From RGIG6165 sp045545175 (GTDB lineage: Bacteria > Bacillota > Clostridia > Oscillospirales > Feifaniaceae), in contig JAZQAK010000022.1 of assembly GCA_045545175.1 (NCBI GenBank), forward strand, positions 24,282 through 88,281: a stretch of DNA of 64,000 bases, written 5' to 3'. A program made the translations under genes and the position numbers. This document shows, piece by piece, positions 42,427 to 52,587 of this stretch (its first letter is position 1; every line of letters starts with the position of its first letter). The notes under the pieces are model-generated. The model did no database searches. It was not told the origin of the DNA and saw nothing but the letters and a program-made list of their open reading frames with translations.

Positions 42427-44424
42427 GTGGGCGATAAGGTTATAGCACTTGCAGGAAATCCAAACGTAGGCAAGAGTACGCTTTTCAATGCCCTGACGGG
42501 AATGAAACAGCATACGGGCAACTGGGCAGGTAAGACGGTGTCTAACGCAACGGGAAGGCATAAAAATTACATATTCGTTGATATTCCGGGCACGTATTCC
42601 TTAATGGCGCATTCGGCAGAGGAGGAGGTTGCCCGTGACTTTATATGCTTTGGGAAGCCTGATGCGGTTGTGGCGGTCTGCGACTCGACTTGTATTGAAC
42701 GAAACTTAAATCTCGTTTTGCAGATAATTGAAACGGGAAGAAAAGTGATTGTGTGCCTCAATCTTTCTGATGAGGCAAAAAGAAAGCATATTGATATCGA
42801 CGTAGGTAAAATACAAAAAAGACTTGGCGTTCCCGTAATACAAACAGTTGCGAGAGACCGTAAAAGTATAGAAAAAATAATATCCGTGCTTGATGAAAAT
42901 AATGCGGATAAGGGCATACAAATAGAGTACCCGAAGATTATAGAGGATGCCGTGGAAGAACTTTTGCCTCATCTTGAAAAGTATAAAACTGATATAAGTA
43001 AACGGTGGATTGCACTAAGACTGCTTGACGGAAGTCTTACTGATAAAATTTACGAATATATCTCTGCAGACGATAGTCTGAAAGAAACCGTCCGCAGTAT
43101 GCAAAACGTGATAGATGAGGATACGGTTGTTTCGTCAATCGTCAGAACTGCCGAACGGATATGCGACGGTGCAGTCGTGTACAATGAACATAAATACAGC
43201 CCGAAAGATAAGAAAACAGACAAAATTTTAACGGGGAAATTTTTGGCGTATCCGATAATGCTTTCTATGCTTGCACTCATTTTCTGGATAACGATGGAGG
43301 GTGCAAATTACCCGTCGGCACTCTTATCGGAAGGTCTGTTTTTCCTGCAGGATAAGATATATGCGTTTCTTACGTGGGTAAAATTGCCTGCAGTTTTGTG
43401 TGATGCACTTGTATTTGGAGTATACAGAGTTCTTGCGTGGGTGGTGTCGGTAATGCTGCCGCCGATGGCAATATTTTTCCCTCTGTTTACCTTGCTTGAA
43501 GATGCCGGTTATCTGCCGAGAGTGGCGTATAATCTCGATAAGCCTTTCAAATGCTGTAATGCCTGCGGAAAACAGTCACTTACAATGTGTATGGGCTTTG
43601 GCTGTAATGCAGTCGGCATTATGGGGTGCAGAATAATAGATTCACCGAGGGAGCGACTTCTCGCAATACTGACCAACAGTTTCGTCCCCTGTAATGGCAG
43701 ATTCCCGATGATAATAACCATGATAACGGTATTTTTAGTCGGCGGTGGTATGTTTTCATCCGTGCTTTCTGCACTCATAATGACACTTGTTATACTTCTG
43801 TCGGTGGTAATGACCTTTGCGGCGACAAAATTGCTCTCAAAAACGCTTCTAAAAGGCGTACCGTCATCATTTACACTTGAACTTCCGCCATATCGAAAAC
43901 CGCAGATATGCAAGGTTATAGTGCGCTCTCTGTTTGACAGAACGGTTTTTGTTTTAGGAAGGGCAGTTGCCGTTGCCGCACCTGCAGGACTTGTTATATG
44001 GGTTCTTGCAAACGTTATGATAGGGGATATGAGCCTGCTTTCACATATATCGGCATTTCTCGACCCGCTGGGCAGACTAATGGGGCTTGACGGTGTTATT
44101 CTTATCGCATTTATTTTGGGATTCCCTGCAAATGAGATTGTTGTCCCCATAATGATAATGGCGTACACCGCAGGCGGTACCCTGACAGAACTTGGTGCAG
44201 ACGCCCTTAAAACGCTTTTTATATCAAATGGGTGGACGCCCGTTACCGCAATTTGCGTACTGCTGTTTTCACTTATGCACTGGCCCTGCTCAACGTCACT
44301 CATAACCGTGAAAAAAGAAACGGGCAGCATAAAGTGGACACTTGTAGCCGCCTTACTCCCAACCGCCTTCGGCATAGCCTCGTGCATACTCGTGAATTTG
44401 ATAAGCAAAGCCTTCGGGGTATAA
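42427..44424 (+). CDS. feoB: Ferrous iron transporter FeoB
   Basis: A 665-residue Fe(II) permease with an N-terminal G domain: G1 GNPNVGKSTLFNAL (residues 9-22), G3 DIPGTYSL, G4 NLSD; a helical GDI region; then Gate domains such as FPLFTLLEDAGYLPRVAYNLD and GFGCNAVGIMGCR. The start is GTG 42427, preceded by GAGGTGAT in the end of feoA. Length fits short-type FeoB without a C-terminal Cys domain. Terminator at 44425-44458. Confidence 0.96.
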   Translation: MGDKVIALAGNPNVGKSTLFNALTGMKQHTGNWAGKTVSNATGRHKNYIFVDIPGTYSLMAHSAEEEVARDFICFGKPDAVVAVCDSTCIERNLNLVLQIIETGRKVIVCLNLSDEAKRKHIDIDVGKIQKRLGVPVIQTVARDRKSIEKIISVLDENNADKGIQIEYPKIIEDAVEELLPHLEKYKTDISKRWIALRLLDGSLTDKIYEYISADDSLKETVRSMQNVIDEDTVVSSIVRTAERICDGAVVYNEHKYSPKDKKTDKILTGKFLAYPIMLSMLALIFWITMEGANYPSALLSEGLFFLQDKIYAFLTWVKLPAVLCDALVFGVYRVLAWVVSVMLPPMAIFFPLFTLLEDAGYLPRVAYNLDKPFKCCNACGKQSLTMCMGFGCNAVGIMGCRIIDSPRERLLAILTNSFVPCNGRFPMIITMITVFLVGGGMFSSVLSALIMTLVILLSVVMTFAATKLLSKTLLKGVPSSFTLELPPYRKPQICKVIVRSLFDRTVFVLGRAVAVAAPAGLVIWVLANVMIGDMSLLSHISAFLDPLGRLMGLDGVILIAFILGFPANEIVVPIMIMAYTAGGTLTELGADALKTLFISNGWTPVTAICVLLFSLMHWPCSTSLITVKKETGSIKWTLVAALLPTAFGIASCILVNLISKAFGV

Positions 44425-44458
44425 AAAAATAGCAAGTCGTATCGACTTGCTATTTTTG
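44425..44458. terminator. Bidirectional terminator between feoB and gpmI
   Basis: A 15-bp stem AAAAATAGCAAGTCG with CGACTTGCTATTTTT, three-base loop, between convergent genes. Confidence 0.92.
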
Positions 44459-44465
44459 TTGTAAG

Positions 44466-45980
44466 TTATTTTATTATGCTTGTGCCGGACATTTCCGAAG
44501 GAATCGGGAGACCGAGGATTTCAAGCATCGTCGGTGCGATGTCACAAAGCTTGCCACCGTCACGGAGACTGCACTCTTTACCCACTACAACGAAGGGTAC
44601 GGGATTTGTCGTGTGTGCCGTGAAGGGTGAACCGTCGGGATTGAACATAAAGTCGGCGTTACCGTGGTCGGCAGTAATAAGCGTTATACCGCCCATTTCC
44701 TTAACGGCTTCGACAACCTTGCCTACGCAGGTGTCAACCGTTTCAACAGCCTTTACAGCCGCTTCAAATATACCCGTGTGGCCTACCATATCGCAGTTTG
44801 CGAAGTTGAGTATTATAACGTCGTACTTGCCGCTCTTTATATTCTCAACACACTTGTCGCATACTTCGGGAGCACTCATCTCGGGCTGAAGGTCGTAGGT
44901 TGCAACCTTGGGGGAGTTAACGAGAACTCTGTCCTCACCCTCGCTTACCGTTTCAACACCGCCGTTGAAGAAGAAGGTAACGTGTGCATATTTTTCGGTT
45001 TCTGCTATACGAAGCTGTGTCTTACCGTTGTCGGCAAGATACTGACCGAGTGTGTTGTCTAAACTCTGGGGCTTGAATGCAACGTCAACGTTGGGCATTG
45101 ATGCATCGTACTGCGTGAAGCATACGTAATGCACGTTCTGTCTGCCGCCACGTCTTTCAAAACCTGTAAATTCATCGTCGACAAACGTTCTTGTGATTTC
45201 TCTCGCACGGTCGGGACGGAAGTTGAAGAATACAACCGAGTCACCGCTCTTTATCATACCGTTTTTGTCGCATACAACGGGAAGTACGAATTCGTCCGTA
45301 ACTTCTTCTGCATAAGACTTCTTAACGGCATCAACTGCATCGGCATTTTCAACACCTTCGCCGTATACGAATGCGCTGTATGCCTTTTCAACACGTTCCC
45401 ATCTGTTGTCACGGTCCATAGCGTAATATCTGCCTGTGAGTGTTGCAATCTTACCTACGCCGATTTCTGCCATTTTGTTTTCAAGGTCTGCAACGAAGTC
45501 TGCACCTGAAGTGGGGGACACGTCACGACCGTCAAGTATACCGTGAACGTACACTTTCTCTAAACCGAACTTCTTTGCCATTTCAATGAGGGCATAGAGG
45601 TGGTAATTGTGAGAATGTACGCCACCGTCAGACAGAAGACCCATAAAATGAATGGCACCGCCTGAATTTTTAGCGTTTTCGTAAGCTTTGACGAGTGCAT
45701 CGTTCGTAAAGAAGGTGCCATCGTCGATTTCTTTTGTAATTCTGGTAAGCTCCTGATAAACTACACGGCCTGCACCGATATTTGTGTGGCCGACTTCGGA
45801 GTTACCCATCTGACCGTCGGGAAGACCTACTGCCATACCCGAAGCATCAAGTGTTGTGACGGGGCAGGTGGACATAAGTGAGTCCATAACGGGCGTCTTT
45901 GCCTTGTAGATGGCGTTAAAGTCACCCGCATCGTTCATACCGTAACCGTCAAGTATCATTAAAAGTAAAGGTTTTTTCAT
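44466..45980 (-). CDS. gpmI: 2,3-bisphosphoglycerate-independent phosphoglycerate mutase
   Basis: A 504-residue manganese enzyme of the alkaline phosphatase superfamily interconverting 3- and 2-phosphoglycerate. Metal and Ser nucleophile region LPDGQMGNSEVGHTNIGAGRVVYQ (Ser near 60), DGRDVSPTSG, NFANCDMVGHTG and TADHGNADFM. Third gene after pgk and tpiA; ten bases behind tpiA; RBS GAGGTAG. Enolase, GAPDH and pyruvate kinase are not in the window. Confidence 0.97.
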   Translation of the reverse strand: MKKPLLLMILDGYGMNDAGDFNAIYKAKTPVMDSLMSTCPVTTLDASGMAVGLPDGQMGNSEVGHTNIGAGRVVYQELTRITKEIDDGTFFTNDALVKAYENAKNSGGAIHFMGLLSDGGVHSHNYHLYALIEMAKKFGLEKVYVHGILDGRDVSPTSGADFVADLENKMAEIGVGKIATLTGRYYAMDRDNRWERVEKAYSAFVYGEGVENADAVDAVKKSYAEEVTDEFVLPVVCDKNGMIKSGDSVVFFNFRPDRAREITRTFVDDEFTGFERRGGRQNVHYVCFTQYDASMPNVDVAFKPQSLDNTLGQYLADNGKTQLRIAETEKYAHVTFFFNGGVETVSEGEDRVLVNSPKVATYDLQPEMSAPEVCDKCVENIKSGKYDVIILNFANCDMVGHTGIFEAAVKAVETVDTCVGKVVEAVKEMGGITLITADHGNADFMFNPDGSPFTAHTTNPVPFVVVGKECSLRDGGKLCDIAPTMLEILGLPIPSEMSGTSIIK

Positions 45981-45990
45981 TTTCTACCTC

Positions 45991-46761
45991 TTATTTGCTT
46001 GCTGCTGCAACGATTGCTGCAAAGTCGTTAGCCTTGAGTGAAGCACCGCCGATGAGACCGCCGTCAACGTTTACCTTTGAAAGAAGCTCGTCAGCATTAG
46101 CTGCATTCATTGAACCGCCGTACTGAATTGTTGTGCCTTCAGCAACTTCTTCACCGTAGAGACCTGCGATAACCGTTCTGATGTAAGCGTTAACTTCTTC
46201 AGCCTGATCGCTTGTAGCCGTCTTGCCTGTGCCGATAGCCCATACGGGTTCGTAAGCGATGATAACGTTGTTCTTAACGTCCTCAGCAGAAACGCCTGCA
46301 AGGTCAATCTTTATCTGCTTTGAAACTGTTTCAAAAGTGATACCCTGTTCTCTTTCAGCGAGAAGTTCGCCTACGCAGAGGATAACCTTGAGACCGCCTG
46401 CAAGAGCAGCCTTTGTACGAAGATTTACAGTTTCGTCTGTTTCACCGAAATACTGTCTTCTTTCGCTGTGACCGATGATAACGTATTCTGCACCTACTGC
46501 CTTGAGCATAGGAACAGAGATTTCTCCTGTGAAAGCACCGCTTTCTGCCCAGTGAACGTTTTCAGCAGAAACCTTGATGTTTGAACCCTTTACAGCTTCA
46601 ACTGCAGCGGGGATGCAAACGTAGGGAACGCCTACTACAACGTCACAGTCAGCATCTTTTACGAGGGGCTTTATAGCATCGATAAGTTCGATTGCTTCAG
46701 CAGGTGTCTTATTCATCTTCCAGTTACCTGCGATAACTGCTTTTCTTACATTCTTTTTCAT
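45991..46761 (-). CDS. tpiA: Triosephosphate isomerase
   Basis: A 256-residue TIM-barrel enzyme: AGNWKMNKTPAEA (Lys), VIIGHSERRQYFGE (His), AYEPVWAIGTGKTAT (Glu), YGGSMNAANADELL and GGLIGGASL. All catalytic residues present. RBS AAGGAGATAT. Between pgk and gpmI; a hairpin at 46787-46809 lies in the gap to pgk. Confidence 0.97.
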   Translation of the reverse strand: MKKNVRKAVIAGNWKMNKTPAEAIELIDAIKPLVKDADCDVVVGVPYVCIPAAVEAVKGSNIKVSAENVHWAESGAFTGEISVPMLKAVGAEYVIIGHSERRQYFGETDETVNLRTKAALAGGLKVILCVGELLAEREQGITFETVSKQIKIDLAGVSAEDVKNNVIIAYEPVWAIGTGKTATSDQAEEVNAYIRTVIAGLYGEEVAEGTTIQYGGSMNAANADELLSKVNVDGGLIGGASLKANDFAAIVAAASK

Positions 46762-46786
46762 TTTTATATCTCCTTATTGAAAGTTA

Positions 46787-46809
46787 AGGGCAGAAGTTCT
46801 TTCTGCCCT
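46787..46809 (-). promoter_or_regulatory. Hairpin between pgk and tpiA
   Basis: AGGGCAGAA pairs with TTCTGCCCT around five bases, no full T run on the minus strand. Probably an mRNA stabiliser or weak attenuator keeping pgk message in excess. Confidence 0.5.
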
Positions 46810-46815
46810 GATTTA

Positions 46816-48021
46816 TTACTTGCTTGCTATAGCAGTGATACCGGGAAGCTCTTTACCTTCAAGATATTCAAGTGAAGCGCCGCCGCCTGTTGAGATATGA
46901 GTGATTCTGTCTGCGAAGCCGAGTGATTCAGCTGCTGCAGCAGAGTCGCCACCGCCGATGATAGTAACAGCATCAGAATCAGCAAGTGCCTGAGCAACTG
47001 CGATAGTACCCTTTGCCAGAACGGGGTTTTCGAATACGCCCATAGGACCGTTCCAAACAACAGTCTTAGCTTCTTTTGCAGCTGAAGCAAAGATTTCCAT
47101 CGTCTTGGGACCGATGTCAAGACCCATCTTGTCAGCAGGGATTTCTGATGTGTTGCAGAATTCAACTTCTACGGGAGCATCGATGGGATCAGGGAATGAA
47201 CCAGTGATAGCCGTATCAACGGGGAGAAGGAGTTTAACGCCCTTAGCTTCTGCCTTTGCAAGCATTTCCTTGCAGTAGTCGAGCTTTTCTTCGTCAACGA
47301 GTGACGTACCTACGCTGCCGCCCTGAGCCTTGATGAACGTGTAAGCCATACCGCCACCGATGATAAGTGTGTCAACCTTCTCTAAAAGGTTTTCGATAAC
47401 TGTAAGCTTGTCTGCAACCTTAGCACCGCCGAGAATAGCAACGAAAGGACGCTTGGGATCTTCAACAGCGTTACCGAGGTACATAATTTCTTTTTCCATA
47501 AGGTAACCTACAGCGGTTTCCTTAACGTACTCTGTAACACCAACCGTTGAGCAGTGTGCACGGTGTGATGAACCGAATGCATCCATTACGAATACATCTG
47601 CAAGTGAAGCAAGTTCACTCTTGAAGGGTTCAAGATTCTTTGTTTCTTCTTTTCTGAAACGTGTGTTCTGGAGAAGAACGATATCGCCGTCCTTCATTTC
47701 AGCAACAGCCTTCTTTGCATTTTCGCCGACAACTTCATCGTCGTTTGCAAATACAACATTCTTGCCGAGAAGCTCAGAAAGTCTTACAGCAACGGGAGCG
47801 AGAGAAAACTTCTCTTCCGGACCGTTCTTCGGCTTGCCGAGATGGCTGCAGAGAATGAGTTTTGCATTGTTGTCAAGAAGATACTTGATAGTCTTAAGTG
47901 ACTCTCTTATTCTCTTGTCGTTTGTAATCTTTCCGTCCTTGAGCGGAACATTAAAGTCACAACGGCAAAGAACTCTTTTACCTGAAACATTGATGTCTTC
48001 AACATTTTTCTTGTTTAACAT
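46816..48021 (-). CDS. pgk: Phosphoglycerate kinase
   Basis: A 401-residue kinase converting 1,3-bisphosphoglycerate and ADP to 3-phosphoglycerate and ATP. RCDFNVPLKDGKI, the substrate SHLGKPKNG, LGGAKVADKLTVIENLL, WNGPMGVFENP and the nucleotide-binding GGGDSAAA near the C-terminus. First gene of pgk-tpiA-gpmI with its own promoter and AAAGGAG. Codon use is highly biased as expected for glycolysis. Confidence 0.97.
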   Translation of the reverse strand: MLNKKNVEDINVSGKRVLCRCDFNVPLKDGKITNDKRIRESLKTIKYLLDNNAKLILCSHLGKPKNGPEEKFSLAPVAVRLSELLGKNVVFANDDEVVGENAKKAVAEMKDGDIVLLQNTRFRKEETKNLEPFKSELASLADVFVMDAFGSSHRAHCSTVGVTEYVKETAVGYLMEKEIMYLGNAVEDPKRPFVAILGGAKVADKLTVIENLLEKVDTLIIGGGMAYTFIKAQGGSVGTSLVDEEKLDYCKEMLAKAEAKGVKLLLPVDTAITGSFPDPIDAPVEVEFCNTSEIPADKMGLDIGPKTMEIFASAAKEAKTVVWNGPMGVFENPVLAKGTIAVAQALADSDAVTIIGGGDSAAAAESLGFADRITHISTGGGASLEYLEGKELPGITAIASK

Positions 48022-48068
48022 TTTGCTTAAACTCCTTTATAATAAAATTTATTAATAATCCACCTTGT

Positions 48069-48097
48069 ATTTTATAACATTGTTAAAGGAATGTCAA
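48069..48097 (-). promoter_or_regulatory. Promoter of the glycolytic operon
   Basis: Minus strand TTGACA (48092-48097), 17-base spacer, TAAAAT (48069-48074), 48 bases before the pgk start; the -35 box overlaps the trmL stop codon. Confidence 0.78.
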
Positions 48098-48585
48098 TCA
48101 TTATGACAAAACTTTCCGTGATTTAACAATCCTTCATAATTCCACTGACGAAGCACCTCGTAAACGCATACGGCAGCCGTGTTTGAAAGATTAAGTGAAC
48201 GGGCGTCCGCAATCATAGGGAGGCGAACGGAATTTTCAATGTTTGCCGTTATTATATCTTCGGGAAGCCCTCTCGTTTCGGGACCGAAAAAGAGGTATAC
48301 GTTACCCTCGTATTTCATTTCGGAGTGTATTTTTCCCGCCTTCGTGGAGGTGTAGACGAACTGACCGTCATTTTTTGAATAAAATTCTTCTATATTTTCG
48401 TAGACGTGCAAATCGAGCAGATGCCAGTAGTCGAGACCTGCCCTTTTGAGATGCTTGTCATCTATCGAAAATCCAAGCGGTTTTATAAGATGAAGCGACG
48501 TGCCCGTTGCGGCACAGGTACGTGAAATGTTGCCTGTATTCTGCGGTATTTCAGGCTCGTACAAAACAATATTGAGTTTATTCAT
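48094..48585 (-). CDS. trmL: tRNA (cytidine(34)-2'-O)-methyltransferase
   Basis: A 163-residue SPOUT methyltransferase: NIVLYEPEIPQNTGNISRTCAATG, FGPETRGLPEDI and IRLPM/SLNLSNTAAVCVYEVLRQW, forming the trefoil knot that binds SAM. TrmL methylates the wobble ribose in tRNA-Leu isoacceptors. Start set at 48585 behind GGGTGAT. It stands alone between secA (divergent) and the glycolytic operon. Confidence 0.92.
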   Translation of the reverse strand: MNKLNIVLYEPEIPQNTGNISRTCAATGTSLHLIKPLGFSIDDKHLKRAGLDYWHLLDLHVYENIEEFYSKNDGQFVYTSTKAGKIHSEMKYEGNVYLFFGPETRGLPEDIITANIENSVRLPMIADARSLNLSNTAAVCVYEVLRQWNYEGLLNHGKFCHND

Positions 48586-48726
48586 AATAATCACCCGCTT
48601 AAGTCTATCATAAAAGTCATATATAAACAAATGAATAATTCATAAACTTATATAAATTTGTTTGTAATTGAGGAATAATTGTTATATTATATATATTGGT
48701 TAATTTCGCATAAAAGGAGAAATTTA

Positions 48727-51408
48727 ATGGGACTTTTCAGTAAAGTGTTCGGCACGTACAGCAGCCGTGAAGTCAAAAAGGTTGAAATTATTGCGGACAA
48801 GGTTATCGCACTTGAAGAAAAATATTCTTTGATGGGTGATGATGAACTCCGAAGTCAGACCTCTGTACTTAAAGAAAGGCTTGCACAGGGCGAAACACTT
48901 GACGACATATTGCCCGAGGCTTTTGCAACCGTTCGTGAAGCGGCGTGGAGGGTGCTTGGAATGAAGCACTACCGTGTGCAGATTATCGGCGGTATAGTAT
49001 TACATCAGGGAAGAATTGCCGAAATGAAAACGGGTGAAGGTAAGACACTTGTGGCAACGCTTCCTGCATACCTCAATGCGCTTTCGGGGAAGGGCGTTCA
49101 CATCGTCACGGTCAATGACTATCTTGCAAAGCGTGACAGCGAGTGGATGGGCAAGGTATATAAATACCTCGGTCTTACCGTGGGTCTTGTAATTCACGGT
49201 GTTGAAGATAAAAAGGCGGCATACGATGCCGACATTACGTTTGGTACGAATAATGAGTACGGTTTTGATTATCTGCGTGACAATATGGTTGTCCGTAAGG
49301 AACAGATGGTACAGCGCGGTCACAATTTTGCCATTGTCGACGAGGTTGACTCAATACTCATAGACGAGGCGAGAACGCCACTTATCATATCGGGTAAGGG
49401 TGACGATTCTTCCGATATGTACAAAAAGGCAGATCAGTTTGCAAAGACCTGCCGTGTACTCTACGTTACGGAAGAGAATAAAAAGGAATTTATCGAAGAC
49501 GACAGATACGACTATTTTGTTGACGAAAAGGCAAAAAGTGCAAGTTTGACGCCAAAGGGCGTTGAAAAGGCTGAACGCTTTTTCGGTGTTGAAAACTACT
49601 CCGACCAGGAGAATGCTGAACTCAACCACTACGTAAATCAGGCACTCAAGGCAAACGGCGTTATGAAGCGTGACGTTGACTACGTTGTGCGTGACGGTGA
49701 AATAATCATTGTTGATGAATTTACGGGCCGTCTTATGATAGGCAGGCGTTACAATCAGGGGCTTCATCAGGCGATAGAGGCAAAGGAAAACGTTATGGTG
49801 CAGAGTGAGAGTAAGACGCTTGCAACAATCACCTTCCAGAACTTCTTCCGTCTGTACGATAAACTTTCGGGTATGACGGGTACGGCACTTACCGAAGAAG
49901 AAGAATTCCGTGCAATATATTCTCTTGACGTCGTTGAGATACCGACCAATAAACCGATGGTAAGAAAAGACCATAATGACGAGGTTTATACCACACTCAA
50001 AGCGAAATACGATGCTGTGGTAAGACAGGTTGAAGAGTGTTATGCCAAAGGTCAGCCGGTGCTTGTCGGTACGGTTTCCATTGAAAAGTCGGAGCTTTTG
50101 TCAAAGATGCTTAAGGCAAAGGGTATAAAGCACAACGTCCTCAATGCCAAGCACCACGAAAGAGAAGCTGAGATAGTTGCTCAGGCAGGTAAAAAAGGCT
50201 CGGTCACCATTGCTACAAATATGGCAGGACGTGGTACGGACATTATTCTCGGCGGTAATGCTGAGTTTATGGCGCTTGAAAAACTGCGTAAAGAGGGCTT
50301 CGAGGAATATCTGATAAAAGAGGCGAATGCACACGGTGAAACCGATGATGCAGACGTTATTGCTATCAGAGATGCGTTTGAACGATACCATTCTGAGTTT
50401 AAGGCAGAAATAGAAGAGCAGGCAAAGCAGGTGAGAGAAGCGGGCGGTCTTTACATCGTCGGTACGGAAAGACACGAAAGCCGCCGTATAGACAATCAGC
50501 TTCGTGGCCGTGCAGGCAGACAGGGTGACCCGGGTGAATCCAAGTTCTTTATCTCGCTTGAAGATGATCTTATGCGTCTTTTCGGCGGTGACAGGATTCA
50601 GGGAATCGTCGGCAGACTCAATATGGATGAAGATATTCCGATTGCGGCAAATCTGCTTTCCAATACGATAGAAAATTCGCAGAAGCGTGTCGAGGGCAAG
50701 AACTTTGACATAAGAAAGAACGTTATTCAGTACGACGACGTTATGAATATTCAGCGTGATATGATATACAAAGAGCGCAGAAAGGTGCTTGAGGGTGAAA
50801 ATATCCGTGATTATATCATTGGTATGGTGAAACACGTTATTTCCGGCAAGGTTGATACGTGTGCTGACGGTGATTATGAAACGGCGGTAAATTATTGCAA
50901 GGGCATTTTCCTTGATAAAGACTACGTTTTATCTGCTGAAACGGCAGATGGCGTTAAAGAGGAACTCTGTGATGCGGCTATTGCATATTACGGCAGAAAA
51001 GAGCAGGATATAGGCTCTGAAATGATGCGTGAACTTGAACGAGTCGTTCTTTTAAGGGCAGTTGACAAGAACTGGATGGATCATATAGATGCTATGGATG
51101 ACCTTCGCGGAAGTATCGGTCTTCAGGCGTATGCACAGCACGATCCTGTTGTTGAATACAGAAATATCGGCTACGATATGTTCGAGGGTATGAATGAAGA
51201 TATCCGTGAAGATACCGTTCGTATGGTATTCACAATGCGTATCCGCAAGGGTGAAGAAATAAAGAGAAAAGAAGTTGCAACACCCATGAGTGAAGGACGC
51301 TCAGGTGAAAAGCAGGCGACCGTGAGAAACGAAAGCAAAAAAGTGGGCAGAAACGATCCCTGTCCCTGCGGAAGCGGTCTCAAATATAAAAAGTGTTGCG
51401 GTAAATAA
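48727..51408 (+). CDS. secA: Preprotein translocase ATPase SecA
   Basis: An 893-residue motor of the Sec translocon. Walker A AEMKTGEGKTLVA, TVNDYLAKRDSEWMG, Walker B VDEVDSILIDEARTPLIISG, helicase NMAGRGTDIILGG and RIDNQLRGRAGRQGDPG; the C-terminus is a zinc-binding SEC-C tail RNDPCPCGSGLKYKKCCGK, which binds SecB-like partners or lipid. Start at 48727 follows AAAAGGAGA. The next gene begins three bases after its stop. Confidence 0.97.
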   Translation: MGLFSKVFGTYSSREVKKVEIIADKVIALEEKYSLMGDDELRSQTSVLKERLAQGETLDDILPEAFATVREAAWRVLGMKHYRVQIIGGIVLHQGRIAEMKTGEGKTLVATLPAYLNALSGKGVHIVTVNDYLAKRDSEWMGKVYKYLGLTVGLVIHGVEDKKAAYDADITFGTNNEYGFDYLRDNMVVRKEQMVQRGHNFAIVDEVDSILIDEARTPLIISGKGDDSSDMYKKADQFAKTCRVLYVTEENKKEFIEDDRYDYFVDEKAKSASLTPKGVEKAERFFGVENYSDQENAELNHYVNQALKANGVMKRDVDYVVRDGEIIIVDEFTGRLMIGRRYNQGLHQAIEAKENVMVQSESKTLATITFQNFFRLYDKLSGMTGTALTEEEEFRAIYSLDVVEIPTNKPMVRKDHNDEVYTTLKAKYDAVVRQVEECYAKGQPVLVGTVSIEKSELLSKMLKAKGIKHNVLNAKHHEREAEIVAQAGKKGSVTIATNMAGRGTDIILGGNAEFMALEKLRKEGFEEYLIKEANAHGETDDADVIAIRDAFERYHSEFKAEIEEQAKQVREAGGLYIVGTERHESRRIDNQLRGRAGRQGDPGESKFFISLEDDLMRLFGGDRIQGIVGRLNMDEDIPIAANLLSNTIENSQKRVEGKNFDIRKNVIQYDDVMNIQRDMIYKERRKVLEGENIRDYIIGMVKHVISGKVDTCADGDYETAVNYCKGIFLDKDYVLSAETADGVKEELCDAAIAYYGRKEQDIGSEMMRELERVVLLRAVDKNWMDHIDAMDDLRGSIGLQAYAQHDPVVEYRNIGYDMFEGMNEDIREDTVRMVFTMRIRKGEEIKRKEVATPMSEGRSGEKQATVRNESKKVGRNDPCPCGSGLKYKKCCGK

Positions 51409-51411
51409 TTT

Positions 51412-52572
51412 ATGAAATTTTTAAGTTTCTTTAAGGGCGACAAAAGCAGAATGACGGTCTATATATTAACCATCATTCTGTCGGTTGCATTTCTCGTTGT
51501 GGGAAATGCGGTAGCCCGTAATGATTTTGACGTTTTCAGTAAGGACGTTGAGCCGGCACTTGATGCCGTAGTGCTTGAAAAGCACAGGGCGGAATATGAT
51601 GATGAGATAAAGTCCACCCGAGTGACCTTTCTTGCAGAGATAACTTCGGGCGAAAACAAGGGTAAAAACGTCACGTGTGAGCAGATTATAGACGACGTTT
51701 ATATCTATTCCGCAAAGGAAGTTGAAATAGGGGATAAGGTGCTCATATACAGCAACGCCGAAGGCTCGGAAACGGAGTATTCCTTCTCGGAATACAGAAG
51801 AACGGACAGTCTTTTTGTTCTTCTCATTGCCTTTCTTGCATGTCTTTTATTGTTTGGCGGTAAAAAAGGTTTTAACACGATTATTTCACTGGGATTTACC
51901 GTTTTGTCGGTTTTCGTTGTGTTTCTTCCGGCGTGTCTGTCAGGACAGAATATATATGTGTGGACGGTGATAACCTGCACCTTTATAATCGTGATGACGC
52001 TTCTTGTTGTATACGGCATAAAAAAGCAGAGTATTGCGGCGGCAATAAGTTGTTTTTCGGGTATGCTTGTGTGCGGTGGACTTACGCTTGTAATGAGTAA
52101 TATAATGAAACTGACGGGTATGGTGGATGACAGTAGTTATCATCTGACACTGCTTCCCACAAGTTCACCGATAAATCTCAATGCCATCACGTTTGCGGCG
52201 ATAACAATCGGTGCAATAGGTGCGGTAATGGACGTTTCTATTTCCATATCGTCATCTCTGCAGGAGGTTAATGCAAAGGCACCAAACCTTTCAAGAGTAC
52301 AGCTTATGGGCTCGGGTATGACGATAGGCAGGGATATGATGGGCACTATGGCAAACACGCTCGTCCTTGCATACATAGGAAGTTCACTTGCCATGACGCT
52401 CGTGCTTATGGTGAATCAGCCGACACTCATTGAACTTCTCAATATGGAACTTATAATAACCGAACTTCTGCAGATTTTAGTGGGCAGTTTCGGTATACTT
52501 ATGACGATACCGCTGACCTCCCTTATCTGCTCGATAATGTATAAAACAAAAAAAGAAAAAACCGTTTCTTAG
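51412..52572 (+). CDS. YibE/F family membrane protein
   Basis: A 386-residue protein with an N-terminal membrane helix, an extracellular beta-rich domain (about 35-130) and seven or so helices after residue 135, including LFGGKKGFNTIISLGFTVLSV and the conserved SISSSLQEVNAKAPNLSRVQLMGSGMTIGRDMMGTMANTLVLAY. The YibE/F family has no settled function. It starts three bases after secA and should share its transcript. The last codons form part of a terminator hairpin shared with the convergent EamA gene. Confidence 0.88.
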   Translation: MKFLSFFKGDKSRMTVYILTIILSVAFLVVGNAVARNDFDVFSKDVEPALDAVVLEKHRAEYDDEIKSTRVTFLAEITSGENKGKNVTCEQIIDDVYIYSAKEVEIGDKVLIYSNAEGSETEYSFSEYRRTDSLFVLLIAFLACLLLFGGKKGFNTIISLGFTVLSVFVVFLPACLSGQNIYVWTVITCTFIIVMTLLVVYGIKKQSIAAAISCFSGMLVCGGLTLVMSNIMKLTGMVDDSSYHLTLLPTSSPINLNAITFAAITIGAIGAVMDVSISISSSLQEVNAKAPNLSRVQLMGSGMTIGRDMMGTMANTLVLAYIGSSLAMTLVLMVNQPTLIELLNMELIITELLQILVGSFGILMTIPLTSLICSIMYKTKKEKTVS

Positions 52573-52587
52573 GAAACGGTTTTTTTG
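52556..52587. terminator. Terminator embedded in two convergent coding ends
   Basis: AAAAAACCGTTTC pairs with GAAACGGTTTTTTT around TTAG. The stop codons of both the YibE/F and EamA genes lie inside it, and the genes overlap by four bases. Confidence 0.85.

Noticed and set aside
43509..44435. A 308-residue open frame antisense to feoB
   Set aside because: It is a shadow of feoB codon bias, without ribosome site, promoter or a recognisable domain.
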